DNA from: Rhodonellum sp041748555
GTDB taxonomy: Bacteria; Bacteroidota; Bacteroidia; Cytophagales; Cyclobacteriaceae
NCBI GenBank assembly: GCA_041748555.1
Contig: JBGTDA010000115.1
Coordinates: 3,911 to 67,910, forward strand
Length of the DNA stretch: 64,000 bases
Reading direction: 5' to 3'
The notes under the pieces are model-generated. The model saw only the letters and a program-made list of their open reading frames with translations. It had not been told where the DNA came from and did no database searches. This document shows positions 27,109 through 36,307 of the stretch, piece by piece. Every line of letters starts with the position of its first letter. Positions within the stretch are counted from its first letter, which is position 1. Made by a program: the position numbers and the translations under genes.

Positions 27109-28503
27109 TTAATGGGTGTGGTCAAATAAATTTCTTCCAAAATTGGTGAAAAAGAAATCCACTCCATGCATACACTTGTGGTCATGTTCTTTTAAGTAAA
27201 TAGGTTCCACAGTTTCTGTCGCACTTACTTTGATCCTCATATCGGTGGCATCCTCATTGATATCAAAATATTTCACACCATCCACAAAGGTCATTTGTGG
27301 AATGGCATAAACTGAAAGCGGATGCGTATCGAAAATTACAAGATCTCCTTGCTTTCCAACTTCAATCGAACCGACCTGATCGGCGATTCCCAATTGCTTG
27401 GCAGGATTGATGGTGATCAACTTCAGGGTTTCCTCGTCTGAAAGTTCTCCGTATCGCTGGGCCTTGCCTGCCTCATGATATAGATGACGGATCAGTTCAC
27501 CTGAATCGGAGTTGATCGAAGTGAGGACACCGTTTTTTGTCAGGATGGCTGCATTGTATGCCGTTGAATAATAAACCTCGAATTTGTATGCCCACCAATC
27601 GGCAAATACTGAGGCTCCCATTGTATATTCAGCCAATTCCGGTGCTACCTTAAATCCTTCATTGACATGGGAAAAAACGATTTTGGTGATGTTGAATTCT
27701 CTACAGACATTGATAAGCATATAGATCTCATCGGCCCGGTAGGAATGACAATGGATAATGATTTCCCCATCCAAAATATCTACCAAGGTTTGTAATCTGC
27801 TGTCATATTTCGGAGGAACAGGAGTTGCTCCTTTTTGCTTTCCGGCATTTTCATAAGTTTCCCAGGCCTTTTTATATTGAATGGCATCATTGAAACCGTT
27901 TCGGATAATTGCTTCCACACCCATTCGGGTACGTGGCTGATTGTTGTTTCCTCTCCCGTGAACTCTGGTTGGATTTTCACCTAAGGCAAATTTGATTGTT
28001 CTTGGAGCCTCCTGCATAAAAAGATCCGCCGGATTATGCGTTCCATATCGATGCTTCAGGGTTATATTCTGTCCACCGATTGCATTTGCAGATCCATGCA
28101 TTGCATGAGAAACCGTCACTCCACCGGCCAAAGCCCTATAAAGTCCTACATCATAGGGATCAACAACATCTGCCATTTTCACTTCAGAAGTGATGGGAGA
28201 AGTGGCTTCATTCACAGCCTCAAGCGCTACATGGGAATGGGCATCAATAATTCCGGGCATCAGGTATTTTCCTGAGGCATCTATGGTTTGTGCATTTCCC
28301 GCAGAAAGATTTTTTCCAATTGATCTGATGATTCCATTTTCGACCAAAACATCGGTTTCTTCCAAAACCCCGTTCGTCACTGTCAGTACGGTGGCGTTTT
28401 TGATCAGGACAGAACCCTTAGGTGTTTGCGCCCGGGCCGACAAACTCCCCATGATAAAAAATGCAGCAATAATATATTTATATCTGTTCATTTTCTTGTT
28501 CAT
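27109..28503 (-). CDS. Amidohydrolase with complete metal site (second of three)
   Basis: A 464-aa exported amidohydrolase (signal peptide to about residue 26, ARAQ) with the complete metal centre: H89/H91 in IIDAHSHV, His in IIHCHSYRADE, His in IVFSHVNEG and Asp in SINSDSGEL. The TIM-barrel family hydrolyses cyclic amides, dipeptides or similar; the substrate is unknown. It has a His-rich tail ending FDHTH. Its start codon overlaps the stop of the upstream gene as ATGA, and it lies 34 bp before the third gene, so all three form one operon. Confidence 0.85.
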   Translation of the reverse strand: MNKKMNRYKYIIAAFFIMGSLSARAQTPKGSVLIKNATVLTVTNGVLEETDVLVENGIIRSIGKNLSAGNAQTIDASGKYLMPGIIDAHSHVALEAVNEATSPITSEVKMADVVDPYDVGLYRALAGGVTVSHAMHGSANAIGGQNITLKHRYGTHNPADLFMQEAPRTIKFALGENPTRVHGRGNNNQPRTRMGVEAIIRNGFNDAIQYKKAWETYENAGKQKGATPVPPKYDSRLQTLVDILDGEIIIHCHSYRADEIYMLINVCREFNITKIVFSHVNEGFKVAPELAEYTMGASVFADWWAYKFEVYYSTAYNAAILTKNGVLTSINSDSGELIRHLYHEAGKAQRYGELSDEETLKLITINPAKQLGIADQVGSIEVGKQGDLVIFDTHPLSVYAIPQMTFVDGVKYFDINEDATDMRIKVSATETVEPIYLKEHDHKCMHGVDFFFTNFGRNLFDHTH

Positions 28504-30194
28504 AAATTGGATTGGTTGGGCTTTTTAGTAGCTCTGAAAGGGAAACTGCCTGCATCAACTAAATTAAGATTACCTGTAATGGTGTCATCTTCAATTTCTC
28601 CTTTGACTGTAACCTGATAAAGACTGCCTCCAACAGTTACATCAAAAGCAAATTCAAGGATGTTTCCGGATAATTCAATATCCTTCATTTCTGAACTTGC
28701 GGTTCCTCCTCCGGATGGATCTTCATAGGTTATCTTTCCGCTATATGAGTCACCCGATTGTTCAATGACCATGGTACCGCTACCGCTGCCGTCAGGGGTG
28801 TCGGAGGTATAATCCCATTCCCCTATGATGCTCACTGCTTCGGTACCGTTGCTGTCTTTTTCAGTTTTCTTAGGTTTGATCTCGAAATCAAAAATATAAC
28901 CGTCGGCGATTACATGCTTGATTGCTGTATTTTCCTCAAATATAGGGGCGGTAGTAATGACCATATTAGCCAGTTTGCCTTTTTCCAAGGTTCCCGCAAA
29001 TTTTTGGATTCCCAGGATGGATGCGTTATTACTTGTTAAGGCAGATAAAGCGCCCGCTTCACTTAACCCGTTTTCAATCATCAATCTGAGGTTTTTCATT
29101 ACATCACCTGATTTGGATCCACTTGATGTAAATCCAAAAGGAACGCCTGCTTTTTCCAATATGGAAGGCTGTGTCAGCGCATTGTTATATGCGGCTATCA
29201 CCCTGTCGATTCTTTCTTTGGAATCCTCACTCACATCTTCTTTTTTCTTTTTGGAAGCCTTGTCATCCGGTAGGTTTAGGCTCAATAAGACCTGAGTTCC
29301 CGATTCTTTGATTTCTTCAATGACATGCTCTACTTGTGTTACACCTACCAGAACCAGTTTGAAACCGAGTTCTTTTTGTAAACTCAGTGCTCTACGGATT
29401 TCCAATTCGTCGGAAACCTCAAAAAATATCGGGATATTCTGATCCAGAACCGGGTACAATGCTTCCAGTGTTTTGTTGATTTCAGGCCTGTTCAAACCCA
29501 CATTTGAGGCGAATAAGCGACCGTGTTGTGAGGAGAGCTCAGCATTTTTATACAGGTCTCTGAATTTTGCCATTACTCCCAGGGCTGTTCCGGGATACAT
29601 TCCTCTTGATCCTTGAAATTTTGCATATAGTCCAGTATTCTGAGCTATTATATTGGTGGAATAATTATTTCCATACACCACAATAGCTGCTTTTCCGGGA
29701 ATCATTCCACCTTCGGGAACCAATTGCCCAATAGTAAACCCTGTTTTTCTCCAATCTGCCAAATGGCTGCTCTTTGAATCAAAATTATCCAAAACGGCTC
29801 TCCACGGTGTAATTCCCGCAATTTCATCGGGTGGATTAGAAGGATTGAAATCCGAAGGACGTTCAGGATCTTTAGGTTTGGAGACACCTGCTTTGCTTGC
29901 CCCGTCAATAAATCCCGGATAGATGAAAAGGGAATCTCCCGGAATGACCTGTGCTTCAACAGGAAGTTTAATACTGGTTCCTATTTGCTGAATCAACCCG
30001 TCCTTAATCAGAATGGTGGCTCCTTCTATCAGTTTACCGGGTGAGGTGGTTATGGTAGCATTGGTGATTGCATAGGTTCCGGTCACTCTTCGTTCCCCGG
30101 ATGGATCGCTTTGGGCGGTCAGGGAAGAAATTGTTCCATAAAAAACCAACATCAGTAAGCTACTCAAAAGCTTGAATTTGAGGTTTACTTTCAT
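28500..30194 (-). CDS. Amidohydrolase-like protein lacking metal ligands with C-terminal beta domain (first of three)
   Basis: A 564-aa exported protein. Residues 30-430 follow the amidohydrolase pattern (YAITNATITTSPGKLIEGAT, then FIYPGFIDGAS, LTSNNASILGIQKFAG), but the HxH motif reads DGASKAG (97-103), and the positions of the other ligands read FFEVSDE and LVGVTQV, so the metal site is absent. Residues about 450-555 are a separate small beta-rich domain (GEWDYTSDTPDGSGSG, SGKITYEDPSGGG), of the type seen appended to secreted Bacteroidota enzymes. It is the first gene of the three-gene operon and overlaps the second by 4 bp. Confidence 0.8.
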   Translation of the reverse strand: MKVNLKFKLLSSLLMLVFYGTISSLTAQSDPSGERRVTGTYAITNATITTSPGKLIEGATILIKDGLIQQIGTSIKLPVEAQVIPGDSLFIYPGFIDGASKAGVSKPKDPERPSDFNPSNPPDEIAGITPWRAVLDNFDSKSSHLADWRKTGFTIGQLVPEGGMIPGKAAIVVYGNNYSTNIIAQNTGLYAKFQGSRGMYPGTALGVMAKFRDLYKNAELSSQHGRLFASNVGLNRPEINKTLEALYPVLDQNIPIFFEVSDELEIRRALSLQKELGFKLVLVGVTQVEHVIEEIKESGTQVLLSLNLPDDKASKKKKEDVSEDSKERIDRVIAAYNNALTQPSILEKAGVPFGFTSSGSKSGDVMKNLRLMIENGLSEAGALSALTSNNASILGIQKFAGTLEKGKLANMVITTAPIFEENTAIKHVIADGYIFDFEIKPKKTEKDSNGTEAVSIIGEWDYTSDTPDGSGSGTMVIEQSGDSYSGKITYEDPSGGGTASSEMKDIELSGNILEFAFDVTVGGSLYQVTVKGEIEDDTITGNLNLVDAGSFPFRATKKPNQSNL

Positions 30195-30433
30195 GCTAAA
30201 GGTTTTGTTTTTTGTTTTTAAACATCTTGTAAGCTAACAAAAGAAATATTTTGCAAAAAAGTTATTTTTTTTTCAAGGGGTAATAAAGTTAGGAACGGCA
30301 ATTATTTATAATCATAAATCATATAAAACTATGTGTAATATTCTTTAGATTAATTGAATTTTTTTAAGCGGAAAACAGTACTTTTTTTATAGTTATTAAC
30401 TTGTATATTTCACAGTAAAAAAACCGTATAAAA

Positions 30434-30796
30434 ATGAAAAATGTCCTGATTATCGAAGACGATCTGTTGATTTCCACTTTGGTTAAATTTCGGCTAAAAA
30501 AAGATGGATATAATGTTTCGATGGCTGAAGATGGAATTTCCGGTATAGAAGCCATTGATAACACGCCACTGGATTTAATCATTACCGACGTCATGATACC
30601 TTTTAAAAACGGGATTGAGATAATCAGCCATGCAAAAAAAAATAAACCTAATATTCCTATCATTGTGCTGAGTTCCTTAGGCGATGAAGAAAGCACTGTA
30701 TTGGAGGCATTCAATTTAGGTGTTTCTGATTTTATACCAAAACCTTTTAACCCAAATGAGCTTGCAATCAGGGTAAGAAGGTTAATCAATACCTAA
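30434..30796 (+). CDS. Single-domain response regulator
   Basis: A 120-aa receiver domain alone: acidic pocket E8/D9/D10, phosphoacceptor D52 in IITDVMIP, Ser80/81 in VLSSLGDE and the conserved lysine K103 in PKPFNP. With no output domain it must act through protein contacts or a partner kinase elsewhere. It starts 4 bp before the HEAT-like membrane protein, and is the first gene of the putative exopolysaccharide operon, so post-translational control of the synthase is the leading idea. Confidence 0.9.
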   Translation: MKNVLIIEDDLLISTLVKFRLKKDGYNVSMAEDGISGIEAIDNTPLDLIITDVMIPFKNGIEIISHAKKNKPNIPIIVLSSLGDEESTVLEAFNLGVSDFIPKPFNPNELAIRVRRLINT

Positions 30797-30800
30797 ATCA

Positions 30801-32396
30801 ATGTCTTCCCTACGCGTTGTTTCGTGCTTTTTTACAATCATTATATTCAACTGTGTTTTTTTGCATCGGACGTGGGCCCAACAGGACTCCCTGACTCAAT
30901 TGCAATTTGAAAAAATCATACTTTCCGAAAACCGGATTCAGGGACTTCAATATCAGCTTGATGTAAACCTCCCAAACAAATCATTTGATTTATCAGGTTT
31001 GGGAATGAAAAAAATCCAAGGATCCCCATCCGTATGGTCAACTGATACGCTTTATACTTTCAGTATGGTAAAAGAAGTCCGGGACTCGATTTCAACATTA
31101 TATAATCTAGAGGTAAATCTGCATTATTATCTATTTGACAAGAAGGTTGCTTTATCTGCAGCTAAAGCATATGTGGAAAGCATTATCAGAAACCAAATTT
31201 TCATTCCTTCCGGAATTGCTGAAGAATCTGATGCAAATGAGGGACAGTTAATAGTAAAAGGGGCCAAATTGCCTTATAAACCCTTTTATAAACTAAAAGC
31301 AAAAATATTGAATGAAATCAAAATGGTTCTTTTGCTTTCCATTCTTCTGCTTTTTTTAGTCTCTTCATTTATTTTGGTAATTGCCATGTGGTTCATCAAA
31401 ATCAAAAAGAATAAAAAGGAAATTCTGTCCAAAAGATTTAAGCAGCTGTCGTACGGCCCAATTTCCACGTTGCTTTTTGAGTATGACCTGGATCAGCTAA
31501 AAGAATTTTCAAAATCCGATCTTGAAGCATTTTTCCCCAAGAAATATCTTTCTAAGAATTTGTTCAAAGATGTGATGATTCAGGAAATCATCAGTCTCAA
31601 CAAAAACATGAAAGGGGATTTTAAGGATAAATTAAAACTGATTTACCGGACACTGGAACTTGATAAGTTTTCCCTTAATAAGCTGAAGCAAAAACGCTGG
31701 GATATTGTCACCATGGGAATAGTAGAGGCAAACGAGATGGATGTCATTGAAGCGGTTCCACTGATAGAAAAATATGTTTCCCATAGCAATTTTTACATTA
31801 GGTCACATGCAATTTCTTCCCTGTTGAATCTCTCAAATGACAAAAATCTGATGGTGCTGGCGCAGCAAAAGTATTTGCTTTCCAAATGGCAGCAGATGAT
31901 TTATTTGCGGATAATCAAGTTCCTTACGATAAGGGATACGGTTAAAATCATTTTCCTGCTGGAATCCGAAAACGAATCGGTAAGGATTTTTGGGATAAAG
32001 CTGGTGAGATATCTCGGAAGATTGGATAGAATTTTGAAACTCTCCGAGATGTTTCCATCTGCGGGAAATGCTGAAAAGGTGGAAATTCTGAAGAGTTATA
32101 ATGCCTTAAATGCTGTTCACCACATTGAACAGGTCCATGATGCTTTATTTTCGGAGGATCCCTATGTCTCTCTCTGCGCAATCAAGACACTTGAAAACCT
32201 TGGGAATGACCACTCCCAAGCATTGCTTATGGAAAAATTGAGAGGTTTAATGGATTTTGAGTTTAAAAAGGCGATTCTAACAAGTCTCTACACACTAAAT
32301 AAAACGGCGTTTTACGATATCATCGCAGGTGATCGGGATGAAGAGGTGGATAAAATATGTTTGCATCTGGAAGACCCTGTCCTGACCCATGTATAG
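30801..32396 (+). CDS. HEAT-repeat-like membrane protein of polysaccharide locus
   Basis: A 531-aa protein: signal peptide (to residue 27, TWAQ), a periplasmic part (28-170), one membrane helix (about 174-200) followed by a basic KIKKNKK stretch, and a cytoplasmic alpha-helical domain (about 210-530) whose repeating two-helix pattern (for example IEKYVSHSNFYIRSHAISSL, ESVRIFGIKLVRYLGRL, DPYVSLCAIKTLENLG) resembles HEAT repeats. It could link the response regulator to the glycosyltransferase, whose start overlaps its stop by 8 bp. No catalytic motif is visible; function is inferred from position. Confidence 0.7.
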   Translation: MSSLRVVSCFFTIIIFNCVFLHRTWAQQDSLTQLQFEKIILSENRIQGLQYQLDVNLPNKSFDLSGLGMKKIQGSPSVWSTDTLYTFSMVKEVRDSISTLYNLEVNLHYYLFDKKVALSAAKAYVESIIRNQIFIPSGIAEESDANEGQLIVKGAKLPYKPFYKLKAKILNEIKMVLLLSILLLFLVSSFILVIAMWFIKIKKNKKEILSKRFKQLSYGPISTLLFEYDLDQLKEFSKSDLEAFFPKKYLSKNLFKDVMIQEIISLNKNMKGDFKDKLKLIYRTLELDKFSLNKLKQKRWDIVTMGIVEANEMDVIEAVPLIEKYVSHSNFYIRSHAISSLLNLSNDKNLMVLAQQKYLLSKWQQMIYLRIIKFLTIRDTVKIIFLLESENESVRIFGIKLVRYLGRLDRILKLSEMFPSAGNAEKVEILKSYNALNAVHHIEQVHDALFSEDPYVSLCAIKTLENLGNDHSQALLMEKLRGLMDFEFKKAILTSLYTLNKTAFYDIIAGDRDEEVDKICLHLEDPVLTHV

Positions 32397-33849
32397 TTTA
32401 TTGTTCAGCATAGTGATGGAAATATTCGGGATTCTTTTCCTCTTGTATAGCTTTTCCATCATTTTCATTTATATCCTGATTACGGTATTATCGGCAATGG
32501 AAATGCGTGATCACCTGTGGAGAAACAAATTCGCAGATTATAAGGATATCATTACTTCTCCACTTGCGCCGGGGATTTCCATAATTGCTCCTGCCTATAA
32601 TGAAGGAAGTACAATTGTGCAGAATACAAAAAGCCTATTGACTTTACATTATGGGAGATTCGAGGTGATTCTGGTAAGTGACGGCTCCAAAGATGATTCT
32701 GTGCAGCAGATGATTGATAAGTTCGACTTGGTAAAAACAAATTATGCTTATCATCCAACCATTCCTTCCAAACCTGTTCGGGCCATATACAAATCCACCA
32801 ATCCCAGCTATTCCAAATTGACCCTGATCGATAAAGAAAACGGAGGAAAAGCTGATGCTCTGAACGTGGGCATCAATGTTTCTTCACTGGAAATCATAGC
32901 CTGTATAGATGTGGATTGTATTCTGGCCAGTGATTCACTGACCCGGATGATGCGGCCGTTTATGGAAGAATCAAACAGAAAAGTGATCGCTGTAGGTGGG
33001 GTCATCGGTGTTGCCAACAACTGTGAGGTCAAAGACGGAACCGTTACAAAGTATAGATTACCTGACTCGATGTTTGGACGGTTTCAGGTGATTGAATATT
33101 TCAGGGCATTTTTGATGGGCCGATTGGCTTGGAGCAGAATAAATGGATTGATGTTGATTTCAGGCGCATTCGGGTTTTTCAACAGGGAACTGGTGCTTAA
33201 AGTGGGTGGATATTTTCCAAAAACTGTGGGCGAAGATATGGAGCTGGTGGTGAGGATGAGGCGATACATGGAGGAACAAAAGTTGCCTTATAAAGTGGCA
33301 TTTATTCCTGATCCCCTTTGCTGGACCGAGGTGCCCGAATCTGCTGAAATCCTCTCCCGCCAAAGAAACCGATGGATGCGGGGAACTATAGAAACTTTGC
33401 AGCTGCACAAAAAATTAAGTTTAAATCCCAATTATGGTTTGATGGGATTAGTTTCTTTCCCCTTTTGGAATTTGTTTGAAAAGACAGCACCCATAATGGA
33501 GACCTTGGGATTGACCTATACCTTAATAATGATAATTACAGGTGATATCAGTGCATTATATTTCATAGGCTTGTTTATTTTGATTTACTTTTTTTCCATC
33601 ATGATTTCCTCGTTCAGTATACTGTTTGAACAGATAGCATACAATAACTATAAGAATAAGGAGGATCTCAACAAGCTTATCCAAACAATGTTGTTGGAGC
33701 CTTTCATTATTCATCCCAGGGTTGTCTGGTGGGGAATCAAGGGACATTGGGATTTTATAAAGGGTAAAGGTGGCTGGGGTGTAATGATCCGAAAAGGTTT
33801 CAATAAAGCAACCGACAAACAAGAAATAAAGACAAACGAGGCAGCATAA
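32389..33849 (+). CDS. Processive family-2 glycosyltransferase (PgaC/BcsA type)
   Basis: A 486-aa inner-membrane polysaccharide synthase: two N-terminal helices (about 5-35), a cytoplasmic GT-A domain, and three or more C-terminal helices (about 345-425). Motifs are complete: APAYNEGS, SDGSKDDS with D98, DVD at 174-176, GED at 281-283 and QRNRW at 325-329, the QxxRW gate of processive synthases. There is no PilZ domain, so c-di-GMP control as in BcsA is not indicated. Its gene overlaps that of the HEAT-like protein and precedes the YaiO-type barrel by 8 bp. Confidence 0.88.
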   Translation: MYSLLFSIVMEIFGILFLLYSFSIIFIYILITVLSAMEMRDHLWRNKFADYKDIITSPLAPGISIIAPAYNEGSTIVQNTKSLLTLHYGRFEVILVSDGSKDDSVQQMIDKFDLVKTNYAYHPTIPSKPVRAIYKSTNPSYSKLTLIDKENGGKADALNVGINVSSLEIIACIDVDCILASDSLTRMMRPFMEESNRKVIAVGGVIGVANNCEVKDGTVTKYRLPDSMFGRFQVIEYFRAFLMGRLAWSRINGLMLISGAFGFFNRELVLKVGGYFPKTVGEDMELVVRMRRYMEEQKLPYKVAFIPDPLCWTEVPESAEILSRQRNRWMRGTIETLQLHKKLSLNPNYGLMGLVSFPFWNLFEKTAPIMETLGLTYTLIMIITGDISALYFIGLFILIYFFSIMISSFSILFEQIAYNNYKNKEDLNKLIQTMLLEPFIIHPRVVWWGIKGHWDFIKGKGGWGVMIRKGFNKATDKQEIKTNEAA

Positions 33850-33857
33850 TCCTATTC

Positions 33858-35102
33858 ATGATGTATCCAAAACACCACCCTTTTATATTATGTTCTTTTT
33901 TGATCCTGATGCTGTTTTCGGTTGCGGTAAAGGGACAGGAAAATTTTGATCCCGACGCAAAATATCTTGAAGCAAGAAAATTGATTCTGGAAGGGAAAAG
34001 GGCAGAAGGTAGGAAAATAGCTTTTGATATTCTGGATCACTATCCAACTTATGCCGATGTCCTGATATTGGTTGGCAGGTCCTATAGCTGGGATGGACAA
34101 TATGATTCAGCATCTGTAAATTTTGAAAAGGCACTTCTTGCAAGTCCTGAATATGAAGATGCATATGTGGCATATATTGACAATCTTTTTTGGAAAGAGG
34201 ATTTGGAGAAAGCAAAGGAAATCATCGATTTGGGAATAAATAAACTAGGAGATCGTGCCGTTTCGCTACAATACCGTCTGTCGAGGCATTTTTATTTTCA
34301 GGAGGATTATAATCAGGCATTGGATCTGGCAGAACAGATTTTTGAAAAAAAACCTAAGATTGAAGGATTATTGAATTATATCCAGAACCTTAGAAGGTTG
34401 AGCCGGGTCAATGCGGTGGGTGCTACATATGATCATGATTCCTTTAGGGGCCAGATAACAACTTGGAACACTTATTCTCTATATGGAAGAACAAGAACAT
34501 CCTTAACGGGAACACTGATTGCCAGAGTTACACAATCCTATAGATTTGACGGAAAAGGGACCCAATTTGAATTGGATGCTTATCCATCACTGGGTAAAAA
34601 CTCCTATGGTTATTTTAATATCGGGTATTCTGAAGCGTTTTTCTTTCCAAACTACAGATTCGGAACAAGTATTTATTGGAATCTTCCAAAAGCTTTTGAG
34701 CTGGAGGCGGGGTACCGATACCTGAAGTTTTCGGAGGCTACGCATATTTTCACGGGATCCATTGGAAAATACGTCAGTAACTGGTGGTTCAATTTCCGCA
34801 TGAATCTGGTGCCCGGCAATGAAGGGAACTCAGTCAGCGGAAATCTCCAAACACGCTATTATTTTAAAAGTGCAGAGGATTTTTTCAGCATCCAGCTGAG
34901 TACAGGAGTTTCTCCGGATGAGGAGAATCGGGACTTACAATCCCAATTATTGAATTCATACCGGGCCCGGCTGGGTTATCAACAGCTTTGGACAGATCGA
35001 TGGATGGGATTTGGTTTTATTGGATATTCCCGCGATGAGATAAAAAATGGGAATTCCAGGTATAACCTCAATATATCTTTGGGAGCTGAATTCAGATTCT
35101 AA
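33858..35102 (+). CDS. TPR and YaiO-type outer-membrane barrel protein
   Basis: A 414-aa protein with a signal peptide (to about residue 26), a TPR region of about four repeats (28-180: SVNFEKALLASPEYEDAYVA, DYNQALDLAEQIFEKKP) and a C-terminal beta-barrel of the YaiO family (about 190-414), ending in the aromatic residue F of AEFRF. TPR plus barrel is the layout of exopolysaccharide secretins such as PgaA and BcsC, although this barrel is smaller. It probably exports the polymer made by the adjacent synthase. Its stop overlaps the next ATG by one base. Confidence 0.8.
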   Translation: MMYPKHHPFILCSFLILMLFSVAVKGQENFDPDAKYLEARKLILEGKRAEGRKIAFDILDHYPTYADVLILVGRSYSWDGQYDSASVNFEKALLASPEYEDAYVAYIDNLFWKEDLEKAKEIIDLGINKLGDRAVSLQYRLSRHFYFQEDYNQALDLAEQIFEKKPKIEGLLNYIQNLRRLSRVNAVGATYDHDSFRGQITTWNTYSLYGRTRTSLTGTLIARVTQSYRFDGKGTQFELDAYPSLGKNSYGYFNIGYSEAFFFPNYRFGTSIYWNLPKAFELEAGYRYLKFSEATHIFTGSIGKYVSNWWFNFRMNLVPGNEGNSVSGNLQTRYYFKSAEDFFSIQLSTGVSPDEENRDLQSQLLNSYRARLGYQQLWTDRWMGFGFIGYSRDEIKNGNSRYNLNISLGAEFRF

Positions 35103-36292
35103 TGGGAAAACCTCTGGAAAATTTTTTACCTAACGAGCTCAGAATATTCCTGAAATGGGTCTTTGTTTTCATGTTTATATTTTTGGTTTTTCCTTTGACA
35201 AGCCTTTTGATTTGGCAGCTATTGCCAAAGGAAAAAATGGAAGTAATCATCCTCGACAAAACGGTTGTTGACAAAGATTTTCGGGAACATCACGCCATCC
35301 ATTGGACGCTCAACCACCTGAAATATGTAAATGGAAATGGCATATCCTTTGACCACAAAAAAGATTTTTTCGGGTTTTTTCCTGAAGGAGAAAACAGTTA
35401 TAAGATCCATGATTTTCAAAATATAGATGATCAAAAAACGGATGAACTTATCGCCGGGTCTTCGCTGATCTATATAGCAGATACTTACGGGGTATATAAG
35501 AATGATTTTACATCCGTATCAACGTCAGAACTTTCGGCTAAAATCTATGGAGGGATGGTGCAGAAAGATGTGGATTTCTTAAAGAAGGCTTACGAGGCCG
35601 AAAAAACAATCATTGCTGAATTCAACACAGTGGCATCCCCAACAAAGAAAAACATCAGGAATGAATTCGAAAATCTGATCGGTTTCAGGTGGACAGGTTG
35701 GATAGCCAGATATTTTGATGAGCTGGATACAATGATCAATAAAGAAGTGCCTGAGTGGATAATTGAGGCATATAAAGAACAACATGACAATCAGTGGGCA
35801 TTATTGGGGTCGGGATTGGTTTTTCTCCATGAATACGGGCGGATCGAGATTTTCGAAAACGGTAGACATACAGGTGTAAAGGTTCCCAATATCCAATCAA
35901 GCCTTCAAAGCCAACAAAAGTACGGAATTCCCAAGACGGTAAAATATCCGTATTGGTTTGATGTTATTCTGGTGAGCAGAGACTTTGAGGTTATTTCCTA
36001 TTATGATATTGAACCGACTGCTGAAGGTCTTGAAATGCTGAGGGATATGGGATTGCCCAGATATTTTCCTGCGGCTGTGGTTAAGGCAAACGGAAAAGGA
36101 AAAATCTACTATTTCTCAGGGGATTTTGCCGATAATCCGATAGCCAACAGTTCCTATAAATATTATGGTGTGGCAGGATTATGGAGAATGTTTCTTCAGG
36201 CAGATGATTATTCCCATCGGGGAAGTTTTTTTTGGAATTATTACTTCCCTCTGATGGAGAATATTCTTGAAGTAATAGAGGCCGAAGATTAA
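35102..36292 (+). CDS. Unrecognised membrane-anchored periplasmic protein
   Basis: A 396-aa protein with one N-terminal membrane helix (about 18-42) and a large extracytoplasmic domain. I do not recognise a family. Visible features: IILDKTVVDKDFREHHAIHW near 49-68, KKDFFGFFPEG near 86-96, a stretch ending FRWTGWIARYF near 195-205, and a conserved-looking segment YGIPKTVKYPYWFDVILVSRD. The layout (Rossmann-like N-terminal strand, acidic and His-containing clusters) would suit a glutamine-amidotransferase-like or deacetylase-like enzyme, but no catalytic motif can be named. Being last in the synthase operon, it may modify or cap the polymer in the periplasm, as PgaB does in the pga system. Confidence 0.6.
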   Translation: MGKPLENFLPNELRIFLKWVFVFMFIFLVFPLTSLLIWQLLPKEKMEVIILDKTVVDKDFREHHAIHWTLNHLKYVNGNGISFDHKKDFFGFFPEGENSYKIHDFQNIDDQKTDELIAGSSLIYIADTYGVYKNDFTSVSTSELSAKIYGGMVQKDVDFLKKAYEAEKTIIAEFNTVASPTKKNIRNEFENLIGFRWTGWIARYFDELDTMINKEVPEWIIEAYKEQHDNQWALLGSGLVFLHEYGRIEIFENGRHTGVKVPNIQSSLQSQQKYGIPKTVKYPYWFDVILVSRDFEVISYYDIEPTAEGLEMLRDMGLPRYFPAAVVKANGKGKIYYFSGDFADNPIANSSYKYYGVAGLWRMFLQADDYSHRGSFFWNYYFPLMENILEVIEAED

Positions 36293-36307
36293 ATTTTTTC
36301 CCTGAAA

